DNA of 64,000 nt. It comes from Alistipes sp. Lineage in GTDB: Bacteria > Bacteroidota > Bacteroidia > Bacteroidales > Rikenellaceae. Position numbers and translations under genes: made by a program. Numbering within the stretch: position 1 is the first letter of the stretch; the number at the start of each line of letters is the position of its first letter. The stretch spans positions 1 through 64,000 of the forward strand of contig JAGBWD010000033.1 of assembly GCA_017629985.1 (NCBI GenBank), in the 5' to 3' direction. Shown piece after piece: positions 1 to 7,973 of this stretch. Below the pieces are notes generated by a model. That model did not search any database. It had not been told where the DNA came from and saw only the letters and a list, made by a program, of their open reading frames with translations.

Positions 1-92
<92 letters not shown>

Positions 93-95
93 TTC

Positions 96-126
96 AAGCC
101 AGGTCATAAAGACCTGGCTTTTTTTT
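96..126 (+). terminator. rRNA operon terminator
   Basis: A perfect 10-bp stem (AAGCCAGGTC / GACCTGGCTT) with a 5-nt loop is followed by a run of T. It sits a few bases after the 5S gene, where an intrinsic terminator of the rRNA operon is expected. Confidence 0.93.
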
Positions 127-183
127 GTTTTATGGTCATGGTGGAGTGGGTCCCATGGCAGATAGGAACTGGAGGGATGGTGG

Positions 184-246
184 TTAGGGAGTTTAGGGAG
201 TTTAGGGAGAGTAGGGAGAGTAGGGAATTTAGGGAGGTTAGGGAGT
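184..246. repeat. 9-bp tandem repeat, 7 imperfect copies
   Basis: Seven consecutive 9-mers of consensus TTAGGGAGT (variants GTAGGGAGA, GTAGGGAAT, TTAGGGAGG) run without a break. An open frame crosses them and would read as Arg-Glu-Phe/Ser triplets, but it has no homology that I recognise and no convincing ribosome site. I treat this as non-coding repeat DNA between the rRNA terminator and the lipocalin gene. Nothing else is visible between 127 and 391. Confidence 0.85.
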
Positions 247-391
247 TATTTAGTGTTGTGCTGGGCATCTCTGCTGATACCTATATATATAATATACGTG
301 AAAATAAAAAGAGAGACCAGCAATCCGATGAAGAGTTAGAATCTTGCTGTTCGGTTGCTGGTGCAGTCTATAGGTGAAGGTATGAGCTTTA

Positions 392-907
392 CTACTGTCT
401 AACCCATATAAGTTTTGATGTGTCGTAACCTCGTTGTTGTGCGATTGATAAAATCTCCTCTATCGTGGACTTTGGGAGTGTGGGAGTGCGAGATAGTATC
501 CACAGATACTTGTCACTTTTGCTTCCGACCAAAGACCAATCGTAATTATCGCCTAGTGCAAGAATGTTATAGTCGGAGTAGAAGAACCAAAAGAATGATA
601 CTCGCAGAGTGCCAGGCTTATTACCAGCTTTGGCCTTGCCCACGGAGAGCTTAAAATTACCTGTATGGGCATTTACGCCACTATTCTCAACAACAATTTT
701 ACCATCGGGAAGCTTTGTGTAGATTGCTCTGCACTTCTCCAAGTTGCGCTCAAAGCTATGGTCGAAACGGGCTATTTCGAACCATTGTCCCATATATCTA
801 TCTATATTTAGCTGCTCTACAGTTGTTCGATCAATGTCGCCATGTTGTGCCTTACATGCTGTAATTGCCATAATTAGTGTCGTTAGAATTAGGATACTAT
901 GTTTCAT
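392..907 (-). CDS. blc: Outer-membrane lipocalin (Blc family lipoprotein)
   Basis: A 171-residue lipocalin. The start was placed at 907, not at the upstream in-frame ATG at 1063, because 907 opens a lipoprotein signal peptide ending in the lipobox AITAC (Cys18). The lipocalin signature G-Q-W (about residues 40-42, in YMGQWFEIAR) and the late YLWILSRTP segment match bacterial Blc. Family members bind fatty acids or lysophospholipids at the outer membrane, often under envelope stress. The gene is divergent from rpmB and stands alone. Function is inferred from family only; the ligand is unknown. Confidence 0.9.
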   Translation of the reverse strand: MKHSILILTTLIMAITACKAQHGDIDRTTVEQLNIDRYMGQWFEIARFDHSFERNLEKCRAIYTKLPDGKIVVENSGVNAHTGNFKLSVGKAKAGNKPGTLRVSFFWFFYSDYNILALGDNYDWSLVGSKSDKYLWILSRTPTLPKSTIEEILSIAQQRGYDTSKLIWVRQ

Positions 908-985
908 AACTGTTTTTGTCTCTCTTAAATACATATATAATGCCAAGATATTGAGATTAAAGGTGTAATAATTAGATGTTATATA

Positions 986-1016
986 TTTGCAGTTTGAGAA
1001 AAAATATGTATCTTTG
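986..1016 (+). promoter_or_regulatory. Promoter of rpmB-rpmG cluster
   Basis: TTTG at 986-989 and TATCTTTG at 1009-1016 are separated by 19 nt, matching the Bacteroidota primary-sigma consensus (TTTG, about 19 nt, TAnnTTTG). The leader to the rpmB start is about 40 nt. Confidence 0.8.
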
Positions 1017-1062
1017 TGCGCTTTTGTGCCACGGTGGCACTTAAGATAAAAAATAAAGTACA

Positions 1063-1296
1063 ATGAAAGTTTGTGAAATCACTGGCAAGGTAGCGATGGT
1101 GGGTAACAACGTTTCTCACTCGCATATCCGCACCAAGCGTAAGTTCTCGCCAAACTTGAGAACAAAGCGTTTTTGGTCTGAGGAGGAGAACCGCTGGATC
1201 ACTTTGAAGGTATCAGCAGCGGGTATCAAAACAATTAACAAGAAGGGTCTTTCTGCAGCACTTCGTGACGCAAAGGCCGCAAAGAAGGTTTACTAA
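1063..1296 (+). CDS. rpmB: 50S ribosomal protein L28
   Basis: 77 residues, opening [20 protein letters not shown], a clear bL28 start, with the basic [12 protein letters not shown] segment that contacts rRNA. It is a structural part of the large ribosomal subunit. First gene of the rpmB-rpmG-DUF4295 cluster usual in Bacteroidota, with rpmG 15 nt downstream and a good promoter upstream. Length is normal for the family. Confidence 0.97.
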   Translation: MKVCEITGKVAMVGNNVSHSHIRTKRKFSPNLRTKRFWSEEENRWITLKVSAAGIKTINKKGLSAALRDAKAAKKVY

Positions 1297-1311
1297 AAAA
1301 GCTAACAGAAA

Positions 1312-1494
1312 ATGGCAAAGAAAGGTAACAGAGTTCAGGTGATCCTTGAGTGCACAGAGCAGAAGGAGAGCGGCGTTGCAGGTATGTCTCGCTACGTAAC
1401 CACAAAGAACAAGAAGAATACTCCTGACCGTTTGGAGCGTAAGAAGTACAATCCTTACTTGAAGCGAGTAACTTTACACCGTGAGATTAAGTAA
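1312..1494 (+). CDS. rpmG: 50S ribosomal protein L33
   Basis: 60 residues beginning [20 protein letters not shown], with [20 protein letters not shown] in the middle, a standard bL33. The zinc-binding cysteine pairs of the C+ form are absent (only one Cys, near residue 14), so this is the zinc-independent form. It lies between rpmB and the DUF4295 gene in one transcript. Confidence 0.96.
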   Translation: MAKKGNRVQVILECTEQKESGVAGMSRYVTTKNKKNTPDRLERKKYNPYLKRVTLHREIK

Positions 1495-1514
1495 TTTAAA
1501 CACTAGGTTAGAGT

Positions 1515-1673
1515 ATGGCAAAGAAAGTAGTTGCAACCCTTAAAACAGGTAATGCAAAGAAGTACACAAAGTGTATCAAGATGGTTAAGTCTGAGAAGAC
1601 TGGTGCATACGTGTTCCAGACCCAGAATATCCTTGAGGATGATGATATCAAGGCATTCTTCGCTCAGAAATAA
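1515..1673 (+). CDS. DUF4295 family small basic protein
   Basis: A 52-residue basic protein (starts MAKKVVATLKTGNAKKYTKC, ends KAFFAQK) found by translating the gap after rpmG. DUF4295 proteins follow rpmG in many Bacteroidota, which suggests a ribosome-linked role, but no function is established to my knowledge. It is 20 nt after rpmG and is followed by a strong terminator, so it closes the operon. ftsY, which often comes next in relatives, is absent here; gadB lies convergently instead. Confidence 0.9.
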   Translation: MAKKVVATLKTGNAKKYTKCIKMVKSEKTGAYVFQTQNILEDDDIKAFFAQK

Positions 1674-1706
1674 TTTTTATTAAGAGTCCTTTAGGATACT
1701 TAATAT

Positions 1707-1734
1707 AAAAGGCGGTCTTCGGGCCGCCTTTTAT
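1707..1734. terminator. Bidirectional terminator between DUF4295 gene and gadB
   Basis: Stem AAAAGGCGGTC / GGCCGCCTTTT with a TTCG loop, A-rich before and T-rich after, so it can serve both converging genes. Confidence 0.9.
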
Positions 1735-1749
1735 ATTTATATGTATGAG

Positions 1750-3165
1750 CTAGTGTGTAAACACCTTGCCTAGTTGCTGCTCCTGCTCCTCGAAGGCCTG
1801 ACGTGATGCTGTCGGATACTTCAGCTTTTCAAGCTCTGCCACGCCATTCTCTATATCTCGAATGAGCATGTCTGCCATGTCGCGCGACATACCTTGGCGT
1901 ACCACGATGCGCATGACGATAATATCCTCGATATCCTTTGGCAGTGAGTATGCAGGAACCATCCAGCCACTCTGCTGCAAAAGAGCTTGTAAATCATAGA
2001 GAGTCCATTTAGCACTCTTCTCGTACTCTGGACTCAACGACCATACAAAGAGTGGATTTACTACATCCTTGGCATAGTTCTCAAAGCAATCCATCTCTCC
2101 TATGCGCTTGTGGCAGTAGCGAGCTATCTCCATAGAGTTTTGCTGAACACGTGTATAGCCCTCACGACCAAGACGTATAAAATTGTAGTACTGTCCAAGA
2201 ACCTGTGCTGCAGGGCGTGAGAAGTTTAAGCCTACTTGCGTGACCTCGGCGCCGAGGTAGTTTACCGAGAAGCTCATCTCCTCGGGGAGGTAGCTCTTAT
2301 CACGCCAGATGACCCATCCAAGACCTGGGTAGACAAGACCAAACTTATGTCCTGACGTTGATATAGATATCACGTTTCGAAGACGAAAATCCCATCGCGT
2401 GTCAGGACTTACAAATGGGAGGATAAAGCCTCCTGATGCTGCGTCTACGTGTATAGGAATCTCATATCCTGTTCTCTTGTTAAAGTCATCAAGCTCGCGA
2501 TCTAGCGCCTCAATGTCATCATTAAGACCAGTCCATGTGACACCTGCAATAGGTACAATACATATAGTGTTTTCGTCACAAAGTTTCAGTGCATCCTTTG
2601 CACAGAGGGTACGCTTCTCGCGTGTTAGAGGTACCTGGCGTAGCTCTATCTGCCAGAGCTTACAGAACTTCTCCCATACCACCTGCATACCTGCGCTCAT
2701 CACAAGATTAGGCTTTGTGCAATCCTTGCCCTGTTCTTTACGCCGCTTACGCCAGCGGAGCCATGCAGCAACGCCACCAAGCATACATGCCTCCGAGGAG
2801 CCGATGCCCAAAGCACCAGTTTTTGACTCTCCCTTCTCGGGGCTATTCCAGAGATTTGCTAAAATATTGATGCAACGGCTAGTCATAACAGCTACACGGG
2901 GATACTCCGTCTGGTCGATATAGTTCATAGCTATAGCCTCGTTCATAAGACGTGTTGCATACTCATCCATGTAGGTTGTTACGAATGTTGCTAGGTTAAG
3001 ACGAGGCTGTGTCTGTGCGTAGGTCTCATCTTTAACCATACGATAGGCAATCTCGGGAGTGGTCATCTCCTCGGGAATAGTCATTGTTGGTGCAGGGCGC
3101 ACCATCTCCTCCGAACCGTATACTGCGGTGGTGGCTGTTGAGTGTTTTACATGTGTCATAACCAT
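1750..3165 (-). CDS. gadB: Glutamate decarboxylase
   Basis: 471 residues, PLP-dependent glutamate decarboxylase of the bacterial GadA/GadB type. It converts glutamate to GABA and CO2, consuming a proton, and gives acid resistance in family members. The Schiff-base lysine is in SGHKFGLVYPG (Lys274); HVDAASGGF holds the PLP-contacting Asp. The N-terminus reads MVMTH, so translation may begin at either Met (3165 or 3159). The gadC antiporter and glutaminase that often accompany it are not adjacent. No clear consensus promoter was seen upstream. Confidence 0.95.
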   Translation of the reverse strand: MVMTHVKHSTATTAVYGSEEMVRPAPTMTIPEEMTTPEIAYRMVKDETYAQTQPRLNLATFVTTYMDEYATRLMNEAIAMNYIDQTEYPRVAVMTSRCINILANLWNSPEKGESKTGALGIGSSEACMLGGVAAWLRWRKRRKEQGKDCTKPNLVMSAGMQVVWEKFCKLWQIELRQVPLTREKRTLCAKDALKLCDENTICIVPIAGVTWTGLNDDIEALDRELDDFNKRTGYEIPIHVDAASGGFILPFVSPDTRWDFRLRNVISISTSGHKFGLVYPGLGWVIWRDKSYLPEEMSFSVNYLGAEVTQVGLNFSRPAAQVLGQYYNFIRLGREGYTRVQQNSMEIARYCHKRIGEMDCFENYAKDVVNPLFVWSLSPEYEKSAKWTLYDLQALLQQSGWMVPAYSLPKDIEDIIVMRIVVRQGMSRDMADMLIRDIENGVAELEKLKYPTASRQAFEEQEQQLGKVFTH

Positions 3166-3255
3166 AATTTTTAGTTGTTCATGGAGCTAAAAACAGAAAT
3201 TATGCCACAGGAATAGGCGAAAAACTATAAAAATGTAAAAAAAGTTATGATTTTA

Positions 3256-3286
3256 TTTGCAGAATAAAAAAAAAGGTGTACCTTTG
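3256..3286 (+). promoter_or_regulatory. Promoter of tRNA-Pro
   Basis: TTTG at 3256-3259, 19-nt spacer, TACCTTTG at 3279-3286; start of transcription expected about 15 nt before the tRNA. Confidence 0.8.
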
Positions 3287-3307
3287 CATCCGCAATGATA
3301 AAGCAAT

Positions 3308-3382
3308 CGGGATGTAGCGCAGTCCGGTTAGCGCACCTGCTTTGGGAGCAGGGGGTCCCAGGTTCGAATCCTGGTATCCCGA
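3308..3382 (+). tRNA. tRNA-Pro (anticodon TGG)
   Basis: Cloverleaf with acceptor CGGGATG / TATCCCG (last pair G-U), D-arm containing GGTTAGCGC, anticodon stem CCTGC / GCAGG around the loop TTTGGGA (anticodon TGG), and T-arm CCAGG-TTCGAAT-CCTGG. The discriminator is A. The 3' CCA is not encoded. It is a single-gene unit with its own promoter and terminator. Confidence 0.97.
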
Positions 3383-3386
3383 CTAC

Positions 3387-3416
3387 GAGAGAAACGAGAG
3401 TTTCTCTCTTTTTTTT
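3387..3416 (+). terminator. Terminator of tRNA-Pro
   Basis: Perfect 9-bp stem GAGAGAAAC / GTTTCTCTC, 4-nt loop, then eight T residues, starting 4 nt after the tRNA. Confidence 0.93.
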
Positions 3417-3527
3417 GTATGCGTGTGTATGAGGGTGAGGGCGAGAATGGTGTAAAGCTATGGGTGTGTTGGGGTTGTAGTTTATCTCTTCCGATTGTTA
3501 GATGTCCCTCTATTTTCTATCCTTGTT

Positions 3528-3559
3528 TTTGTATCTTTCAAAACTATTGTGTATCTTTG
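3528..3559 (+). promoter_or_regulatory. Promoter of small membrane protein gene
   Basis: TTTG at 3528-3531 and TATCTTTG at 3552-3559, 20-nt spacer. The start codon at 3589 lies about 30 nt downstream of the -7 box, supporting that small ORF as real. Confidence 0.75.
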
Positions 3560-3588
3560 CTTATCAGATTCTTTACACTCGATAAGTT

Positions 3589-3876
3589 ATGGTATACCCT
3601 CTTATTATAGGCACGCTGATACATCCTACTGCAATACTTGTTGTAATAGGAGCATTGCTCGGGTTGGTGCTTCTTGCTGCTCTGCTCTATTGGTGGAGTC
3701 CTGTCGTGGCGAGATGCTTCATTTATGGCATTGTCGGAATGTTTATAATGGCGCTCATAGGTGTTGCCATAGGCCTTCTAGGTAGGTGGAGTGGCATAGG
3801 AAGCACACCTGTAATAACCATACTCTTTGCTTTAGGAGGTTTGGCTTATGGAGTATTTGCAGGAGCATCTAAATAA
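3589..3876 (+). CDS. Small hydrophobic membrane protein, unknown function
   Basis: 95 residues, almost wholly hydrophobic: about three membrane helices (residues 4-33, 43-66, 74-91), with Gly-rich packing such as GALLGLVLLAALLYWW. I recognise no family. A consensus promoter at 3528-3559 and the hairpin at 3907-3939 make it a single-gene unit. Overlapping frames at 3419 and 3495 are shadows: they start upstream of or within the promoter. Probably an inner-membrane protein. Confidence 0.7.
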   Translation: MVYPLIIGTLIHPTAILVVIGALLGLVLLAALLYWWSPVVARCFIYGIVGMFIMALIGVAIGLLGRWSGIGSTPVITILFALGGLAYGVFAGASK

Positions 3877-3906
3877 TCTGCAAGCAATCACTAGAAAGTA
3901 ATGAAG

Positions 3907-3940
3907 AGGGCCTGCCCAACGTCATGTTGGAGAGGCCCTT
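3907..3940. terminator. Two-part hairpin terminator with CAACGT core
   Basis: Outer stem AGGGCCT / AGGCCCT and inner stem CCAAC / GTTGG around a 5-nt loop, between two convergent genes. Similar hairpins with a CAACGT...GTTG core occur at 5533-5564 and 11364-11395. Confidence 0.75.
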
Positions 3941-3948
3941 TATCTATA

Positions 3949-5313
3949 CTAGTTGTTTAGTAGTCTGTTTAGTCGCTCATGGATGGAGCTGCGAAGTTTG
4001 CCAAGTCTCTTAACCTCGTTACGGTTGCTACGTGCTACGAAGTTGCATGAGCCTATGAACTTTTGCCATATACGCATATAGTTCCAGGCGAGGATAAACA
4101 TGAGCGGAAAGGCGATGAAGTAGCCTAAAGCCCACCAGAATCCAGAGAATACCCACAAAAGAACAATAGGGATTATCAAGCACAACGGCACTGTGATAAA
4201 GGCGCTGACGCCGATGTTAAATGAGCTGACAAACATCTGGTCTTTAATGAGCTTCTTCAGGAAGAGCTTTGGGATGACAAAGAGCAGTCCTGTAGGGATA
4301 ATAGATATCAAGAAGAGAGGCAATAGTAGCAATAGCCCTATGGCGCGAAGGATGACTGCTGCGATGCCTGGGTTGTGGATATAGAGCCAGTCTCGGATAT
4401 TGAGCCTCTTCAGGCCTTCAGCATACTCGTTGGTGTCGCGATATACCTCCTCCATCTCCTCGGGATGCTCCTTATGGGCACTCTGCAGGGCATCAACAAG
4501 CTTCTGGTCGGAGAGTAGTCGTGATGGTAGAAAGGTGTGTTTGTAGCCATGCTTAATGGCGAACTTCTTGCCATACTCCGACTCGCGGATAAAATCTATA
4601 GCGTTGTAGTTTTCAAGATCCTCTACATGGAGCATCATCTCCTGAATACGATTGCGAACGATGGTGTTTATCTTAACCATGGTTTCGCGAGGAGATTCAC
4701 GATACTCATCATAGTATTGCTTAAGGGATACAGGCTCACCAAATTTAATAAGCATGTCGGTACGAGCATGGAAGTAGTTGGAGTAGTGGTTGCACGATGG
4801 TAGAATCATAACATCCTGCTTAAACTCCATTCTCTCTGCCGCGTCAAAGGCGATACGCAGGTATCCGAGTTTAAAGTTTCCCAGCCATCGCTTATCTTGA
4901 TGGTCTGCCTCGGGATATAGCATCAGTGTCTCGCCATCGGTGAGTGCCTGGCCCGCCGCATCCATCGTATCTTTGTTGTTGTTTATAGCTGCAAAACCCT
5001 CGTGACTCATGCGGTATGCAGGGAGCAGTCCCATTGCACGTAGAGCTTTGTTGAAGAGGGGGTTCTTAAAGACATTGGCACGAGCTATGAAGTTCATTCG
5101 TCTATCTGTTAGCTTAAGGCAGACACATAGTGGGTCGTTAAGGCAGTTTTGGTGGTTTGATACAACAACTAGAGGTGTGCCATCTATTGGGACATTCTCC
5201 AAACCTAGGATATGCTCCTTACGGAAATATAACCCTGAGTTTACAAACTGCAGATATGTGCGAAATGCGCGGAGGAATAGAGGATGCTGTCTGGGTTTTC
5301 GTTCTCTTGACAT
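3949..5313 (-). CDS. PlsC-domain acyltransferase with C-terminal membrane segments
   Basis: About 454 residues from the ATG at 5313 (MSRERKPRQHP); an in-frame ATG at 5346 would add 11 residues. The N-terminal half is a phospholipid/glycerol acyltransferase domain: SNHQNCLNDP carries the catalytic His (54) and Asp (60), and YPEADH stands where PlsC has its EGTR-like motif. The His-Asp spacing is five residues rather than the usual four, a variant I associate with Gpt2/Sct1-like acyltransferases. The C-terminal part has two or three hydrophobic stretches (about 320-410). It probably acylates a glycerol-phosphate or lysolipid at the inner membrane; the substrate is not known. A second, typical PlsC is at 21006. 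Confidence 0.82.
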   Translation of the reverse strand: MSRERKPRQHPLFLRAFRTYLQFVNSGLYFRKEHILGLENVPIDGTPLVVVSNHQNCLNDPLCVCLKLTDRRMNFIARANVFKNPLFNKALRAMGLLPAYRMSHEGFAAINNNKDTMDAAGQALTDGETLMLYPEADHQDKRWLGNFKLGYLRIAFDAAERMEFKQDVMILPSCNHYSNYFHARTDMLIKFGEPVSLKQYYDEYRESPRETMVKINTIVRNRIQEMMLHVEDLENYNAIDFIRESEYGKKFAIKHGYKHTFLPSRLLSDQKLVDALQSAHKEHPEEMEEVYRDTNEYAEGLKRLNIRDWLYIHNPGIAAVILRAIGLLLLLPLFLISIIPTGLLFVIPKLFLKKLIKDQMFVSSFNIGVSAFITVPLCLIIPIVLLWVFSGFWWALGYFIAFPLMFILAWNYMRIWQKFIGSCNFVARSNRNEVKRLGKLRSSIHERLNRLLNN

Positions 5314-5400
5314 AGAATAATAGTTTACGTAGATTCTAAAAATCATGAGAGATTCTATGTATCTATTGCTAACCGATATCGGAACCTCTCATCACAAACT

Positions 5401-5408
5401 CAAAGATA
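5401..5408 (-). promoter_or_regulatory. Probable -7 element of the acyltransferase gene
   Basis: Reads TATCTTTG on the minus strand, about 90 nt before the start at 5313. No TTTG is seen at the -33 position, so this is only a partial match. Confidence 0.45.
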
Positions 5409-5528
5409 CGATTTTTAGACCATCTATCCTATCTTTTTGAGCTGTTTTCGGCCATTATCTGGGTGAAATTAAGTACTTATACTAATCAAAAGATATATGA
5501 AAACAGCTTTTGTGGGGCAGCTAATGAA

Positions 5529-5570
5529 AAAGAGAGTCTGCTCAACGTATGTTGAACAGACTCTAATTGT
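5529..5570 (-). terminator. Terminator of lpxC-fabZ/lpxA unit
   Basis: Stem AGAGTCTG / CAGACTCT with inner CAAC / GTTG; on the minus strand it is followed by CTTTTTC. Belongs to the CAACGT-core hairpin group. Confidence 0.82.
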
Positions 5571-5589
5571 CAGATATAGATTAAAATCT

Positions 5590-6375
5590 CTATCGGCGAG
5601 AGATATACTGCTTGATAACACCTCGCTTTGAGCCACGAACAAACTCAATAAGTTTATTGCGCTCTGGGCTCTCTGGAAGCTCGGCCTCTGCCTTGTCGCA
5701 ACCAGCCTGGTAGTTTAGCTCGCTCTGGAAGAGGATACGGCAGGTGTTGTGAATTGACTCTATCTGCTCTGGGGTAAAGCCGCGGCGCGATAGACCAACT
5801 TTGTTGATACCGGCATAGTGTGTCTCGCCATTTGTAGCGATGATATATGGAGGGATATCCTGCGATACAAGAGCGCCACCCTGAATCATGGCGTGGTCGC
5901 CAACATGAATCCACTGGTGGAGAGCTGCATGACCACCGATAACTACCCAATCACCAATCTCCACCTCGCCAGCCAAGGATACGCGGTTAGCAATAACGCA
6001 GTGGCTACCAACAACGTCATCGTGAGCTACGTGAACGTATGCCATAAGGAGATTGTGGCTACCAACAACTGTAGTGCCGCGTGATGCTGTGCCACGTGCA
6101 ATAGTCACACACTCGCGAATATCGTTATAGTCACCGATAACTGCTGTTGTCTGCTCGCCCACAAACTTCAAATCCTGTGGTAGGCAGGCGATACATGCTC
6201 CTGGGTGTACCTTGTTACCCTTGCCCAAACGCGCTCCATTGAATATATTAGCGTGTGGACCAATCCAGCAATCATCGCCAATGACAACATCACCCTCGAT
6301 ATAGGCGAATGGCTCGATAGTTACGTTCTTGCCTATTTTGGCATCAGGATGAACGTAAGCTAAATTACTAATCAT
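5590..6375 (-). CDS. lpxA: UDP-N-acetylglucosamine acyltransferase
   Basis: 261 residues, close to the E. coli length of 262. Left-handed beta-helix of hexapeptide repeats (such as VTIEPFAYIEGDVVIGDD), with the catalytic-His region around AYVHVAHDDVVG and the C-terminal helical part. It adds the 3-O-hydroxyacyl chain to UDP-GlcNAc, the first step of lipid A synthesis, in the cytoplasm. It lies 36 nt after lpxC-fabZ and must share its transcript. lpxD, often found upstream in relatives, is not in this window. Confidence 0.97.
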   Translation of the reverse strand: MISNLAYVHPDAKIGKNVTIEPFAYIEGDVVIGDDCWIGPHANIFNGARLGKGNKVHPGACIACLPQDLKFVGEQTTAVIGDYNDIRECVTIARGTASRGTTVVGSHNLLMAYVHVAHDDVVGSHCVIANRVSLAGEVEIGDWVVIGGHAALHQWIHVGDHAMIQGGALVSQDIPPYIIATNGETHYAGINKVGLSRRGFTPEQIESIHNTCRILFQSELNYQAGCDKAEAELPESPERNKLIEFVRGSKRGVIKQYISRR

Positions 6376-6411
6376 AATGTTTTGTCTGTTAATAATTTGT
6401 ATGTTTCTTCA

Positions 6412-7794
6412 CTATTTGTTCTTTGCCATCTGTGCAGTGAGTGTAGCCTCGCATACTAGCTGTCCCGCTACAAAGGCCTTACACTCTGCGGTGCATATTC
6501 CGCGGCGCATATCCACCAAGTGACACTCTAGCTGTAGGGTGTCGCCAGGAACAACCTTACGCTTCCACTTCACGCCGTCTGCCTTGAGGAAGTATGTAGA
6601 GTATAGATGTGGATCCTCCAAGCGGCTCAATACGAGGATGCCGCAGCACTGTGCCAAGGCCTCGATGATGAGAACTCCAGGCATCACAGGCTCCTCGGGG
6701 AAGTGACCTACGAAGAATGGCTCGTTCATAGATACATTCTTCACACCACCAATAGCATTCTCCTCAATGTGGAAGATACGGTCTACGAGCAAGAATGGAG
6801 GACGGTGAGGAAGAAGCTGCTTGATGCGGTTTATATCCATCAGAGGCTGCTCCTTTGAGCTATACTTGAATGATGGCTTCTCACCACTACGGCGTATGGC
6901 GCGTGAGAGATCCTTCATGAACTCCGTATTTGCAAAGTGTCCAGGACGTGTAGCCCATACACGACCCTTGATGCGCATGCCAAGAAGTGCGAAATCTCCC
7001 AAAAGGTCTAGGAGCTTATGGCGTGCCAACTCATTGTTAGCGCGAAGCTGCTGGTTGTTAAGATATCCTCCTGTTACACGAATCTCATCCTTGCCAAATA
7101 TCTTCTTAAGATGCTCTAGCTGGTCATCCGATACAGGGTTCTCAACAACAACGATAGCGTTATCCAAGTCACCACCCTTGATGAGGTTCATCTTCATAAG
7201 AGGCTCAAGCTCGTGGAGGAAGACGAAGGTGCGGCACATAGCAATCTTCTCGGTGTAGTTATCCTCCTTGCTATATACAGCATACTGGTTTCCTACAATC
7301 TTTGAGTTGTAGTCCACGTGTACCGAAACAGAGTACTCATCATCGGGGTATATAACAATCGCCACGCCCTTCTCTGGAAGTGTGTATACCTGCTTCTCGG
7401 TAACTTCAAAATATTTGCGCTCGGCATCCTGCTCTACGACACCTACCTCTATGATGCGCTGTGCATACTCTAGTGCCGAACCATCCATAATAGGGGTCTC
7501 TGGAGCGTTGATGTCTACCACGGCATTATCCACGCCGAGAGTCCATAGTGCCGACATAATATGCTCGATGGTGCTTACTTTAGCATCCCCCTTCTCGATA
7601 GTTGTACCGCGCGATGTATCAGTAACATATTCGCACAATGCAGGAACTTCAGGTGCGCCTTCAATATCTACGCGGCGGAAAACAATACCACGATTCTCCT
7701 CTGCAGGGTTTACGGTCATCTCCACCTGTAGACCAGTGTGTAGACCCTTACCTTTGAACGATATTGACGAAGCTAGAGTTTGTTGTTTTGCCAT
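6412..7794 (-). CDS. lpxC/fabZ: Bifunctional LpxC-FabZ fusion
   Basis: 460 residues with two fused enzymes, an arrangement characteristic of Bacteroidota. Residues 1 to about 300 are UDP-3-O-acyl-GlcNAc deacetylase, the committed zinc-dependent step of lipid A synthesis (STIEHIMSAL and ARHKLLDLLGD hold metal ligands). Residues about 318-460 are 3-hydroxyacyl-ACP dehydratase (LLPHRPPFLLVDR; catalytic His in GHFPEEPVMPGV). FabZ draws on the same hydroxyacyl-ACP pool that LpxA and LpxD use, so the fusion may balance lipid A and phospholipid synthesis. Followed by lpxA. Confidence 0.97.
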   Translation of the reverse strand: MAKQQTLASSISFKGKGLHTGLQVEMTVNPAEENRGIVFRRVDIEGAPEVPALCEYVTDTSRGTTIEKGDAKVSTIEHIMSALWTLGVDNAVVDINAPETPIMDGSALEYAQRIIEVGVVEQDAERKYFEVTEKQVYTLPEKGVAIVIYPDDEYSVSVHVDYNSKIVGNQYAVYSKEDNYTEKIAMCRTFVFLHELEPLMKMNLIKGGDLDNAIVVVENPVSDDQLEHLKKIFGKDEIRVTGGYLNNQQLRANNELARHKLLDLLGDFALLGMRIKGRVWATRPGHFANTEFMKDLSRAIRRSGEKPSFKYSSKEQPLMDINRIKQLLPHRPPFLLVDRIFHIEENAIGGVKNVSMNEPFFVGHFPEEPVMPGVLIIEALAQCCGILVLSRLEDPHLYSTYFLKADGVKWKRKVVPGDTLQLECHLVDMRRGICTAECKAFVAGQLVCEATLTAQMAKNK

Positions 7795-7913
7795 AATAAT
7801 CTATGTTTTAGTGTTCTCTGTAGGCTGCTATCAATCGAAAAAAATCGGATACCTAACATTAACGATATCGTGCGATTAATTCAATAACAGCCATACTTAT
7901 ACTTATAATGGTA

Positions 7914-7921
7914 CAAATATA
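7914..7921 (-). promoter_or_regulatory. Probable -7 element for lpxC-fabZ
   Basis: Reads TATATTTG on the minus strand. No clear TTTG at the -33 distance. It lies about 120 nt before the start codon. Confidence 0.45.
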
Positions 7922-7942
7922 GGAATTTTTTTAAAAATTTAC

Positions 7943-7950
7943 TATTTTTG
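7943..7950 (+). promoter_or_regulatory. Probable -7 element for the TonB-like gene
   Basis: TATTTTTG fits TAnnTTTG and is 23 nt before the start at 7974, giving a short leader; no good -33 box. Nearly back-to-back with the lpxC-fabZ -7 element. Confidence 0.45.
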
Positions 7951-7973
7951 TCCCTGATTTATGCGACAACGCT

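Noticed and set aside
132-377. 81-residue frame over the TTAGGGAGT repeats
   Set aside because: It codes low-complexity Arg-Glu-Phe/Ser, has no promoter or ribosome site and no recognisable domain; it is a by-product of the repeat.
3419-3610. Frames starting at 3419 and 3495 before the small membrane protein
   Set aside because: They cross the promoter at 3528-3559 and overlap the better-supported gene at 3589.
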